NCBI GenBank assembly: GCA_041398605.1
Contig: JAWKUK010000008.1
Coordinates: 1-64,000, forward strand
Direction: 5' to 3'
DNA length: 64,000 nt
From: JAWKUK01 sp041398605
GTDB lineage: Bacteria; Planctomycetota; UBA1135; GCA-002686595
Below are positions 1 to 8,268 of the stretch, in pieces. Under the pieces are notes generated by a model that made no database searches, was not told the origin of the DNA, and was given only the letters and a program-made list of their open reading frames with translations. The position numbers and the translations under genes are program-made. Within the stretch, counting starts at the first letter, position 1. Every line of letters begins with the position of its first letter.

Positions 1-409
1 GGAGGACCCGTGCTTCCTCGCGCGCCTCCCCTCGGGCTTCGCGATCCTCGCGAAGTACCAGCCGGACGGGATCGTCGGCGGCTGCATGCTGCTGCCGGAC
101 CCGGTGGTGCCGTCCGTCAACGACCTGGCGCCGGCGGCGCGTGAGCGCTTCTTCGGCGACATGGCGCGCTTGGGCGACGCGATCCTCGCTGCGACGGGCG
201 CGGCGCGGGTGAACTACCTGGTGCTGTGCAATTTGGTGCCGGAGCTGCACGCGCATTGTGTACCGCGCTTTGCCGGCGAGCCGCTGCCGCAGCGCCACCA
301 GGACCCGTTCGAGGCCTACGACTTCGGGGCTGCGCGGGTCGCGGACCCCGACGGCGCTGACCGCGGCTTGCTCTTGCGGTTGCAGGGCGCCCTCGGAGAG
401 CGCGCCTGA
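1..409 (+). CDS. HIT-family protein, 5'-truncated by window edge
   Basis: Open from the first in-frame codon at base 2, so the N-terminus lies outside the window. The visible C-terminal part (about 135 residues) contains LHAHCVPRF, the histidine-triad region of HIT nucleotide hydrolases/transferases. The third histidine of the classical HxHxH is replaced by valine, as I recall for a branch of bacterial HIT proteins with an HAHxxPR ending, so catalytic activity is uncertain. The preceding segment (LPDPVVPSVNDL) is also typical of that branch. HIT proteins normally cleave nucleoside phosphoramidates or dinucleoside polyphosphates in the cytoplasm; the substrate here is unknown. The gene converges on the minus-strand gene at 530 with a strong hairpin between them. 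Confidence 0.75.
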   Translation, partial: EDPCFLARLPSGFAILAKYQPDGIVGGCMLLPDPVVPSVNDLAPAARERFFGDMARLGDAILAATGAARVNYLVLCNLVPELHAHCVPRFAGEPLPQRHQDPFEAYDFGAARVADPDGADRGLLLRLQGALGERA

Positions 410-432
410 CTTGACGACCTGAGCCAGCGACG

Positions 433-465
433 TGCGAGGGTGAGGTGCCGCACCTCACCCTCGCA
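433..465. terminator. Bidirectional hairpin between convergent genes
   Basis: A perfect 14-bp inverted repeat (TGCGAGGGTGAGGT / ACCTCACCCTCGCA) with a 5-nt loop GCCGC lies between the stop of the HIT gene (409) and the stop of the minus-strand gene (530). No T-run follows, as is usual in this GC-rich genome. Its position and perfect stem support a shared terminator. Confidence 0.65.
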
Positions 466-467
466 GC

Positions 468-497
468 GCACGCGGCCCGACAGCACGCGGCCCGACA
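468..497. repeat. 15-bp direct tandem repeat, 2 copies
   Basis: GCACGCGGCCCGACA occurs twice head to tail at 468-482 and 483-497, directly after the hairpin at 433-465 and before the stop of the minus-strand gene. It is noncoding and no function is evident. Confidence 0.7.
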
Positions 498-529
498 GCA
501 ATCGGCCGGCGCGGGCCCGGCGCCGCACG

Positions 530-3500
530 TCAGCGCTCGAACGTCAGCGTCGCCGTCTCGTCGCTCACGATGTTGACGGTCTGCTCGTCAAAGCCGGCTT
601 GGTCGCCGGTCGACGTGACCGCTCGCACCTCGACGCGCCAGGGCCCAGCCGCCAGGTCCTTGAACGTGCACACGCCGTCCTTCAGGACCGCGACCTTCGG
701 CGGGCCGGGCTTCGCGTCCTCGCCTTCGAAGTGCGCGAGCGCCATCCAGCTCCCTGGCTCGTCGCACCTCACCTCGAGCGTGCCGCCGGACTCCAGCACC
801 AAGTCGACCTTGGACCGCACAGCGCCAGGGGCGACGTGCATGGCCTCCGACTTCGCATCGCGGTAGCCCTTCTTCTTCGCCTCGACGACGAGCTCGATGT
901 CGGGGGTCACGCCGCGCAAGACGTAGCGCCCGTCTTCGTCCGTCAACGCTTCCACCGTCGAATCGTCGAGGCCGCTGATCGCGACACTCTCGTCACCATC
1001 GTCGTCACCTGATGAAGTGCGGAAGACCATGACCGCCATCGAACGAGGCCCGTCCGCCTCGCCCTCGGGCTTCGCCGACACGACCGCGCCCACCACGGGC
1101 GCGCCGTGCGCGTCCTCGACGCGCCCCTCGAGGATGGAGACCGGGAGCTCCAGACGCTCGACGTTGTCGCCCTCGGCGAGCTCGAGGACAAAGCGCATCG
1201 GCATGGCGCGGGTCGGATGCCTCACCTCCACGGTGACCCGACCGGGCTCGAGGTCCGCGAGGGTGAAGCGGCCCGCGCCATCGGTCGCGACGCCGCCGCC
1301 CCCGCCGCCGATGAACCCGAACCCGCCCGTGATCGCCCCGGGCATCCCGGCGTTCTCGACCTTGCGGACTTTGGCTCCACCGAGCGGCCGGCCGTCCTCG
1401 AAGACCGTCCCGACGAGCGTCGACGTCGCGGGCAATGCGAGCTCCAAGGCGTGCTCGCCGAGCTCGACGACTTGCACACTGGTCCACGAGTCCGCGTCCG
1501 AATCATCGCTGTCGCCGAACGAGAGCATGAAGCCGCCAGCGGGCGCCTTGGGCGGGATTCGGAAGGCCTGCGCGCCCACGCCGACATGGTCGAAGCGCGC
1601 CGTCCCAGCCGCGTCCGTGACCAGAGTGCGCGGCGCGTCGCCCGACTCCGGCACGTCAAAGGCGGAGACACCAGCAGGCGCCCGGCGCTCGACCTTGACC
1701 CCAGCGGCCGGCTTGCCCGCGCGATCGACGACCGTGACGACGACGACGCCGCCGACCGTGAGCGCCACGTCGTGGCGGCTCGGGCCCGTGAGCGGCAGCT
1801 GCAACGGCTCCGACGTCCATTCAGCGAAGCGCGGCGCGGTAACGACCAAGCGCGCGCGCTTCCCGGGCAGCGAGTTGAGCACGGCGAAGCCGTCGCGATC
1901 CGTGCGCCCCTCTTCGCGCCCGAGATCACCGCCGAAGCTGACCGAGTCCGAATCGGGGCCCCCATCGCTCGAGGCCTCGATACGCCGAGTGACGCTGAAC
2001 GATCGCGTGCCGCCGCTGCTGGCTGCCTCCGGGCGCAGCTCGGAGAGGACCACCCGCGCGCCCTCGATCGGCGTTCCGGCGTCGTCCGTCACGCTGACCT
2101 CGATGACGGGCCGCGGGCTCAGCTCGAACACGCCGAGGTCCATCGTCGCGCCGGCGGCGAGCTCGATCCCCTTGCGCAGGAACGCGTCGTAGCCGATCGC
2201 CGAGACTTGGACCTGGAAGTTCGAGCTCTGGCCATCGGGCCAGAGGCTCTCGATGCGGGCGAGGCCGCCCGGATGGTCCTTGGTCGCCGCGCCAGCAGCC
2301 GTGTCCACGGGCATGATCCAGCCGAACCCCGAGGCGATCTCGAACCTCTCGACCGGGGCTTTGGTCACTGCGTCGCCGACGCGGAACGAGACGGATGCGC
2401 CCTCGGAATGGACCAGGCGCACGTCGCGGGCCCCCGCGGCGGCCGTCACCGCTGCGCTGCGCCGGTTGCCGCCAAAAGGCCCGCCGGCTCGCTCGTACAG
2501 CGCGACGCGATACGACTCCGCAGGCGGCAGCCCAGCCACCTCGAAGGAGCCGTCCGCCGCGAGCTTGCCGGTGCGTCCGCCGCCGCCGAAGTCGTCGAGG
2601 CCGTTGATCTGGATGGACCCAAGTCCGAGGTCACGCTGCGCGGGCCGCGCGCGCACGATGAGCCCTTTGGTGTCCGCAGGCAGTCCGGCCACGAGGCCCG
2701 CGATGTTCACGCCATCAGGGAGCTCGATCAGAATCCCGTCGCGTCGCTCACCGGCGCGGAGCGCGTCGCCTGACGCCTCACCCCGCGGGAAACGATCATG
2801 GTTCGCGCTGAGCTTCCAGGGTCCGGCGGGGTGGCGCAGGATCTCGAACGTCCCGTCCGCGCCGGTCTCGGCGAGCACGTCGCCCGGCTCCTCGAGGCCG
2901 ACGATGATGAGGCTGCCATCGCTGTCGCGCGGGCGGGCGACACGAGCGCCGGCGACGGCGTTGCCTCGCGCGTCCACCACGCGACCAGAGAGGCGCACGC
3001 CGGCGGCGAGCTGGACATCGCCGAGGTCCGTCTGCGCGCCCGGGACGACCGCGACCTGGCGACTGAGCCACTCGTAGCCGTCCGCGCCGAAGCGCATGCG
3101 CCGATCGCCGGCCACGCTGAGCGTCAGCTCGAAGCGCCCCTCAGCGTCGGTCACGACGCTCGAGCGCGAGTCAGACTTGGCGCCGTCCGTGCCTGCGAGC
3201 CCGACACGGCTGAAGAGTCCGTCAGTGACGGCGAGCGACACATCGGCGCCCTCGAGCGGCCGACCGAGGTCATCGAGGACCCGCCCGGTGACCGTCGCGG
3301 GCGCCGACGCCGCTCGCGCGACGGGCGCCTCAGCGGGGCTCGCCGTGTCGGGCGCGACTTGGCGCAGCGCCGCCGCGGCCCCCGCGAGCGTGGTCGCGGG
3401 GCCATCGACGCCGTCGAGCACGGCGGAGCCCTCTGTCGGGGTGGGCGTCGCGGGCGCGGTGTCACCGGCGCGGATGGGCGCCGACCCCGCCGGGGGGGCA

Positions 3501-3571
3501 GACGAGGGCATGAGGAAGAAGTAGCCCGCGCCCACGAGGGCGACGGCGATGAGCATCAAGAGAGCGCGCAT
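530..3571 (-). CDS. Giant membrane-anchored carboxypeptidase-regulatory-like protein
   Basis: 1013 aa. Residues 4-22 form one hydrophobic N-terminal segment (signal anchor or signal peptide); the rest should be periplasmic or on the cell surface. At least six carboxypeptidase-regulatory-like (Ig-fold, CarboxypepD_reg) repeats start near residues 91, 192, 489, 612, 717 and 812. Each opens with a strand of the type G-x-V-x-D-x-x-G-x-P-x-x-G-A, e.g. VTGRVLDDLGRPLEGADV. No catalytic domain is visible. Such modules are thought to act as structural or adhesive beads on planctomycete surface proteins; the ligand is unknown. ATG start, with AGGA about 9 nt upstream. It is one of four proteins of this architecture in the window (see 29934, 31609, 56136). 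Confidence 0.85.
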   Translation of the reverse strand: MRALLMLIAVALVGAGYFFLMPSSAPPAGSAPIRAGDTAPATPTPTEGSAVLDGVDGPATTLAGAAAALRQVAPDTASPAEAPVARAASAPATVTGRVLDDLGRPLEGADVSLAVTDGLFSRVGLAGTDGAKSDSRSSVVTDAEGRFELTLSVAGDRRMRFGADGYEWLSRQVAVVPGAQTDLGDVQLAAGVRLSGRVVDARGNAVAGARVARPRDSDGSLIIVGLEEPGDVLAETGADGTFEILRHPAGPWKLSANHDRFPRGEASGDALRAGERRDGILIELPDGVNIAGLVAGLPADTKGLIVRARPAQRDLGLGSIQINGLDDFGGGGRTGKLAADGSFEVAGLPPAESYRVALYERAGGPFGGNRRSAAVTAAAGARDVRLVHSEGASVSFRVGDAVTKAPVERFEIASGFGWIMPVDTAAGAATKDHPGGLARIESLWPDGQSSNFQVQVSAIGYDAFLRKGIELAAGATMDLGVFELSPRPVIEVSVTDDAGTPIEGARVVLSELRPEAASSGGTRSFSVTRRIEASSDGGPDSDSVSFGGDLGREEGRTDRDGFAVLNSLPGKRARLVVTAPRFAEWTSEPLQLPLTGPSRHDVALTVGGVVVVTVVDRAGKPAAGVKVERRAPAGVSAFDVPESGDAPRTLVTDAAGTARFDHVGVGAQAFRIPPKAPAGGFMLSFGDSDDSDADSWTSVQVVELGEHALELALPATSTLVGTVFEDGRPLGGAKVRKVENAGMPGAITGGFGFIGGGGGGVATDGAGRFTLADLEPGRVTVEVRHPTRAMPMRFVLELAEGDNVERLELPVSILEGRVEDAHGAPVVGAVVSAKPEGEADGPRSMAVMVFRTSSGDDDGDESVAISGLDDSTVEALTDEDGRYVLRGVTPDIELVVEAKKKGYRDAKSEAMHVAPGAVRSKVDLVLESGGTLEVRCDEPGSWMALAHFEGEDAKPGPPKVAVLKDGVCTFKDLAAGPWRVEVRAVTSTGDQAGFDEQTVNIVSDETATLTFER

Positions 3572-3874
3572 AATGGGTTCCTGGCGGTCGGCGCCGAGGC
3601 TCGGGAGCGGGCGCTCCGCGGGCCGGTTCGGCGGGACCCAACTCTACGCAGCGCGACTGCTCCGTTGGAGGCGAGCGCGTACGACCTCGCCAAGGAATCG
3701 GCCAGAAGGGGTCCTGAGTCCGGGAACTCGGCCGGCGGCCCCCGCCCGCGGCGGGCCCGAATGCCGACTTCGGGAAGCGGCGGTCGAGGCGCCGGTCGGT
3801 TCTGCCGATAGAACGGGTCCGTTCCCAGGGACACTCCGCTCCGATCGGGCCCCTCGCCGGGGTACCCTCTCCCC

Positions 3875-4519
3875 ATGCGTTCGACCTTCACCCTCGCCGT
3901 GCTCGCGGCGCTCGCCGCGCTGCCGCTGGCCGGCTGCGCAGGCTCGAAGACCCTCGCCGATCCGATCGTACGGATCTCGACCGACCAGGGCGCGGAGTTG
4001 GGCGTCTCGACGAACTACGGCGTGGTCTATTTGGGCCGCAGCGGGACGCGCGGCGCCGTCGCGATCGAAGCCCTGTTCGGCGACGGGCCGAACCTCGAGC
4101 GTTCGGTCACAGAGGCTGTCGGCGGCGGCCTCTTCACGGCGCGCACCGAGATCGAGCTGCCGGAGGTCCCGCTGTCCTTCGCCGCCCCGGTCGCCGGCGA
4201 AGCGCTCGTCATCGCGGGCCGTGACGACTCGGGGAGCTGGGAGCGCAACACGCGCGTGGTCGAAGACCCGCGCGTGTTCGGCCTCTTGGTCGAGAACGTC
4301 GGCGGCGACCTGAACCACGGGGACCAAACCGGCGCGGGCGTCTTCCGCCAGATCGACAAGCACCACCGCGAGTGCGTCGGCCTCGTGAGCGGACGTGTGA
4401 CGCTCGACGGCCGCACGTACCTCGCGGTCGTCGGTCCGGAGGTCACGTGGCGCTTGGTCGCCCACCGCCGCGACCTCCTCCGCCGCAAGCCTTGGGTCTA
4501 CCGCAAGGACATCAACTGA
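3875..4519 (+). CDS. Hypothetical lipoprotein
   Basis: 214 aa, ATG start. The N-terminus is a lipoprotein signal peptide ending in the lipobox LAGC (Cys about residue 21), so the mature protein should be lipid-anchored in a membrane. The rest is a soluble domain that I do not recognise, with no catalytic motif and a basic C-terminus (RRDLLRRKPWVYRKD). It is divergent from the giant surface protein at 530-3571 (about 300 bp between starts, holding both promoters) and convergent with the membrane protein at 4622. Function unknown. Confidence 0.7.
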   Translation: MRSTFTLAVLAALAALPLAGCAGSKTLADPIVRISTDQGAELGVSTNYGVVYLGRSGTRGAVAIEALFGDGPNLERSVTEAVGGGLFTARTEIELPEVPLSFAAPVAGEALVIAGRDDSGSWERNTRVVEDPRVFGLLVENVGGDLNHGDQTGAGVFRQIDKHHRECVGLVSGRVTLDGRTYLAVVGPEVTWRLVAHRRDLLRRKPWVYRKDIN

Positions 4520-4621
4520 CGTCGCTCGTACGGGCTGCCCTCGAGTCAGCCCCTCCTGCCCGACTGGGGCCGGCGCGGCCCGACATGCGCGGTCGCCCCC
4601 CCTCAGCGAGCGGCGCCGCGA

Positions 4622-5416
4622 TCAGTGTGCGGAGCAGCGCGCGCGCCACATCCCGACGAGCAACGCCGCGCCCATCGTGAGGCCTAGCGCCATCGTCACG
4701 ACCGCCAGGGTGTGCACGCCCGCCGCAAGCGCCGTGTCGAGGTGCAGGAGGCGCGCGTGACCCAGGAGGTACTCCCAGTCGTGGCCGATGAGGCCGCGCG
4801 CTTCTTCTCCGGAGACCACGCCGACGTGTGGTGAGGCAAGCGGCAGCTCGCGCGCCCGCGCGTCGCCCATGTAAACCGCGATCCCGAACAGGTTCGTCGC
4901 GAGCCATGAGATCGCGACCGAGACGCCGAACCAATCGCCTTGGCGGCGGAACATCAGGAGGCCGATCCACGGCGCCGCGAGCTGCGTCAGCGTCCCTCCA
5001 GCGACATGCAGCCAGGGGCCGAGGGGCTGGAACAGCTCGTGGCCCAGCTCGTGCAAGCCGAAGTTCAAGCCGTCGAACACGCTGCGATAGGACTCGTCCG
5101 ACTGGACGTGCCGCGCCACGGTCCACGCGATGTACGCCCACAGCGCGAGGCGCCACCAGGGCGAGTGCTCGCGGCACCACTCGCGCGCCTCGGCGAGCTC
5201 AGCGCGCAGCCAGCTCGCGGCGCGGCCCTCCGCGCTCGGCGCAGCGGAGATCCGCGCGGACGCCCGGGGGGCGGGCGACGCCGCCCCTGGCGTCAGCGTG
5301 TCCATCGCGCCGGCCGTGCGCCGCGCGTCGAGGCTGGCGCACGACGCGCACACGCTGCCACGCGCGCCTTCGAAGGAGGCGAGGCAGCGGGGGCAGAGCT
5401 GGCGGACGGCGGGCAT
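4622..5416 (-). CDS. Zinc-ribbon membrane protein with HExxH motif
   Basis: 264 aa from the ATG at 5416; an in-frame GTG at 5452 would add 12 residues. The N-terminus has paired cysteines (CPRC ... CASC), a putative zinc ribbon, followed by a low-complexity Ala/Arg linker. The membrane half has about four to five hydrophobic segments. HELGH at residues 122-126 sits in or near one of them and HDWEYL at 212-217 lies further on. HExxH plus a downstream acidic/His motif in a membrane setting recalls M50-type intramembrane metalloproteases, but I cannot assign the family firmly. It is the last gene of a minus-strand run, 170 nt after the D2HGDH-like gene and separated from it by a hairpin, so it is probably transcribed separately. 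Confidence 0.65.
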   Translation of the reverse strand: MPAVRQLCPRCLASFEGARGSVCASCASLDARRTAGAMDTLTPGAASPAPRASARISAAPSAEGRAASWLRAELAEAREWCREHSPWWRLALWAYIAWTVARHVQSDESYRSVFDGLNFGLHELGHELFQPLGPWLHVAGGTLTQLAAPWIGLLMFRRQGDWFGVSVAISWLATNLFGIAVYMGDARARELPLASPHVGVVSGEEARGLIGHDWEYLLGHARLLHLDTALAAGVHTLAVVTMALGLTMGAALLVGMWRARCSAH

Positions 5417-5584
5417 GGGGCGAGGCTCCTGCCACGCCTTCGGCCCGATCACGCGGGAACTTGAGGCGACACGAGCGTGCGGTCAGCCGGCAGCAGGTCC
5501 CTGACTCCGGCGACGGCGCCGCAGCGCTGGCGCAGTTGCCGCGGCTGCTGGGCCCAGGTGCTCGCCCGTATGGGGCGAGCGCGC

Positions 5585-5614
5585 CGCGCCTCGCCGACCA
5601 TGGGACGAGGCGCG
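5585..5614 (-). terminator. Hairpin after the D2HGDH-like gene
   Basis: A perfect 9-bp inverted repeat CGCGCCTCG / CGAGGCGCG with a 12-nt loop starts 13 nt downstream of the stop of the minus-strand dehydrogenase (5628). It has no T-run. Position supports a terminator. Confidence 0.45.
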
Positions 5615-5627
5615 CCGTCACGGACCC

Positions 5628-7034
5628 TCAGAGATCGAACGTGCCCAGCGAGCGGTGCGGGTCGAGCTGCGCCCGGAGCGCCGCGCACACGTCGCGCGCC
5701 GTCGCGTGCGTGAAGCGCTCGTAGGCCGCGAGGTTGTGCGGGCCGACGCCGTGCTCGGCGCTGAAGCTGCCGTCGAACTCGTCGACGCAGATCGAGTACA
5801 CGAAGTCCTGCACACCGCGCTTCCACGTGGCCCCTGCGTCCGCCGCCGTCAAGGCCGGGTCGTGCACGAGGTTCAGGTGCGTCCCGCCATCGCCCCAGTG
5901 GCCGAAGTCCGCGACCCGGACGCCCGGGAAGCGCGCCGCCAGGCGCGCGCGCACGACCTCCGTGAACTCCGCCATCCGCGAGCGCGGCACAGAGAGGTCC
6001 AGGCCGATGACCGCGCCCTCTTCGCGCAGGCTCTCGCTCACCTGGTGCCGCAGGTGCCAGACGTCGTCCGCGCGGCCGACGAGCACGTCCTCGATCCCGT
6101 CCGCGTGCGGGCCCTCGAGGTGCGCGCCGAGCGCCGCCTCGAGCGCCCCTTCGAGGTCCAAGACCTCCGGCGCGAGCGCGCTCGACAGCTCGATCAGGAC
6201 CGCGTACGCGGGCGGCGCGCCCTGGAACGGGTTGCGCTCGTACGAGCCGTGCCGCAGCACGGCCGCGAGCGCCTCACGCGAGACCGCCTCGTACGCGGAG
6301 AGCAGCTCGCCGACCGACGCCTGCAAGGTCGCCAGGAGCTGTAGCACCGCCTCGCCGCTCGCCGCGCACGCGAGCGTCGCGACGCGCTGCCGAGGCTTCG
6401 GCACCACGCGCACCACGGCGCGCGTGACCACGCCGAAGAGCCCGCTCGTGCCGACAAAGAGCTGCTTCAGGTCGAGGCCGGTGTTGTCCTTGCGCAGCCG
6501 CGTCAACCGGGACACCACGGTGCCATCCGCGAGCACGACCTCGAGCCCGAGCAAGTTCGCGCGGACGTCGCCGTAACGCACGAGCCGCGTCCCGCCCGTG
6601 TTCGTCGCGATCATCCCGCCGAGCTGCGGGTCCGCGCCGAGGTCGATCGGGTACATCAGGCCATGGGGCGCCAACGCTTCATTCAGCGCAGAGAGCGTGA
6701 CCCCGGCGTCCACGAGCGCGACGCCGTCGACGGCGTCGACCTCGATCGTGCGCGCGAGGCGCTCCAATGACAGCACGACCATCGCGCCGGTCGCGTCGGG
6801 GTTCGACGCGCCCACGAGGCCCGTGTTCGCCCCCATCGGCTGCACACGCGCCTCGACGACGTGGCACGCTGCGAGGACACGCGAGACCTCGTCGGTGGTC
6901 CGCGGCCGGACGGCTAGCCGCGCGCGCCCAGCGCCATAGCGCCAACCGCGCTCGTACGTCGCGAGGTCGTGCGGGTCGTCCAGGGCGCCGTCGTCACCGA
7001 CGATCGCGCGCAGCTTGCCGAGGAGCTCGTTCAC
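5628..7034 (-). CDS. FAD-dependent D-2-hydroxyglutarate dehydrogenase-like oxidase
   Basis: 468 aa, GTG start. The GTG overlaps the TGA of the upstream hglS-like gene (GTGA, 4 nt), so the two are translationally coupled. The N-terminal half is a PCMH-type FAD-binding domain: QPMGANTGLVGAS near residue 65 and GADPQLGGMIATNTGG near 132 are the pyrophosphate- and flavin-binding loops. The C-terminal half has HWGDGGTHLN (putative metal/substrate site) and SAEHGVG, both typical of the GlcD / D-lactate / D-2-hydroxyglutarate dehydrogenase family. These cytoplasmic enzymes oxidise D-2-hydroxy acids to 2-oxo acids and pass electrons to a carrier. The partner gene makes D-2-hydroxyglutarate, so I infer that this is the substrate. 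Glycolate or D-lactate are the main alternatives. Confidence 0.85.
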   Translation of the reverse strand: MNELLGKLRAIVGDDGALDDPHDLATYERGWRYGAGRARLAVRPRTTDEVSRVLAACHVVEARVQPMGANTGLVGASNPDATGAMVVLSLERLARTIEVDAVDGVALVDAGVTLSALNEALAPHGLMYPIDLGADPQLGGMIATNTGGTRLVRYGDVRANLLGLEVVLADGTVVSRLTRLRKDNTGLDLKQLFVGTSGLFGVVTRAVVRVVPKPRQRVATLACAASGEAVLQLLATLQASVGELLSAYEAVSREALAAVLRHGSYERNPFQGAPPAYAVLIELSSALAPEVLDLEGALEAALGAHLEGPHADGIEDVLVGRADDVWHLRHQVSESLREEGAVIGLDLSVPRSRMAEFTEVVRARLAARFPGVRVADFGHWGDGGTHLNLVHDPALTAADAGATWKRGVQDFVYSICVDEFDGSFSAEHGVGPHNLAAYERFTHATARDVCAALRAQLDPHRSLGTFDL

Positions 7035-8080
7035 ATCGACGGCTCAGGCGCCGCGGTCATGCGGAAGATCGCCTGCGCATTGCCGGAATCGAACGAGAGA
7101 TCGAGGCTCCCGTCCTCCATCCGCTGGCGCGTAATGAACTCGTGGAACGAGCCGGGGACCGAGCGCGCGACGAGGTGCCCCGCGTCATCGACCATGAGCT
7201 GCTGGACCTCCGCCGCGCGGAACGCCGTCTGCATCACGCGGCCGTTGCGCGAGACCTCGACGAGCTCCTTCATCGGGCGGCCGAGGCGCTTTTGCGCGTT
7301 CGCGACCTCGAACACGTCCTCGACGCGATCGGTCGCGTGGTTGAACGCGTTGCCCTCGGTCGCGATCCATGCCATCTCGGCGCTCTCGCTGAGCAGCGCC
7401 TCGTAGTCACACACGCGCGGCGCGTCGTGCTGCCGATCGAACGCAGCGACGAGCTCCGGCAACAGCGCGATCGCGTCAGCTTGCGGCAGGTCGCCGCGCT
7501 CACGCAGGCGCACGAGCGAGGCCTTCGACGCGGCACCCAACGGGTCACGGCTGCCACCGACGACCCGCTCGACCGCGCCCTGGAACGCCATCGAGAAGCG
7601 CTCAGGGTGCAGCTCGGAGACGAAGTACTGCGGCACGTCTTCCGGGCAGTCGAGGTGCCGGTATGCGAAGCCGGTCATCTTGATGTTCGACAGGTCGTAC
7701 GTCGCCGCGCGCTCGTAGCCGAGCGGCTCGAGGATGCGAATGAACGCAGCAGCGCCGCCGGGGAGGCCACCACAGTCGGTCGCGACCGTACGCAGCGCGC
7801 CGTGATCGAAGCACAGCCGACGCCCCGCGCGCACGGCGTCCTCGACATAGGCGCGCGCCATCGGCACGCGGCGCTGGACGTCCTCGAAGAGCAGCGCTGC
7901 GAGCGCGAGCGCGACCTCCGCGCGCGTCACGTGGCCCGTCGTGCCGACGGGCAGCGAACGCGGCCAGAGGAGCGAACTGACGATGCGGCTCGCGCGCGCT
8001 CCACCGACGACGGCGGAGAGGAGCGGCGTGATGTGCAGTTCCGGGACGAGATCAGGGTTCGAACGATGGGCGACGCGCAT
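7031..8080 (-). CDS. hglS: 2-oxoadipate dioxygenase/decarboxylase (DUF1338, HglS-like)
   Basis: 349 aa from the ATG at 8080, with GGAGG 11 nt upstream; the frame stays open further upstream but only as a shadow of trkH. This is the DUF1338 family, Fe(II)-dependent enzymes that turn 2-oxoadipate plus O2 into D-2-hydroxyglutarate at the end of lysine breakdown. As I recall them, the ligands of Pseudomonas putida HglS are His70, His226 and Glu294, with Arg74 in the active site. Here H93 and R97 (DHGALR), H248 (FNHATD) and E314 (FHEFIT) keep nearly the same spacing (155 and 66 residues against 156 and 68). It is shorter than the 464-aa Pseudomonas enzyme. Its stop overlaps the start of the dehydrogenase that would use its product. 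Confidence 0.85.
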   Translation of the reverse strand: MRVAHRSNPDLVPELHITPLLSAVVGGARASRIVSSLLWPRSLPVGTTGHVTRAEVALALAALLFEDVQRRVPMARAYVEDAVRAGRRLCFDHGALRTVATDCGGLPGGAAAFIRILEPLGYERAATYDLSNIKMTGFAYRHLDCPEDVPQYFVSELHPERFSMAFQGAVERVVGGSRDPLGAASKASLVRLRERGDLPQADAIALLPELVAAFDRQHDAPRVCDYEALLSESAEMAWIATEGNAFNHATDRVEDVFEVANAQKRLGRPMKELVEVSRNGRVMQTAFRAAEVQQLMVDDAGHLVARSVPGSFHEFITRQRMEDGSLDLSFDSGNAQAIFRMTAAPEPSM

Positions 8081-8226
8081 GGCGAAAGGAGCCTCCCGCG
8101 GGGTCTCAGGGCCTTTCCCTGGGTCCTCGACGCCATGAGTATCGCCCGCTCCGAGCGCGTTCGCAGCGTGAAATTTACGAGAGGCGCACATGGCCCCAGG
8201 TCGAGCCATCGCCGCGGCGCGCGGTC

Positions 8227-8253
8227 GCCCCCCCTCGGCCGCGCCCGGGGGGC
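8227..8253 (-). terminator. GC hairpin downstream of trkH
   Basis: GCCCCCC and GGGGGGC form a 7-bp stem around a 13-nt loop, about 16 nt after the trkH stop and within the trkH-hglS gap. No T-run follows. It may end the trkAH transcript, leaving hglS with its own promoter in the 188-nt gap. Confidence 0.35.
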
Positions 8254-8268
8254 CCCAAGCCGGCCTCG

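Noticed and set aside
1106..2773. Long plus-strand ORF (555 aa) opposite the surface-protein gene
   Set aside because: Arg/Ala/His/Glu-rich antisense frame of a high-GC gene; no signal, motif or ribosome site. The opposite strand has clear repeated domains.
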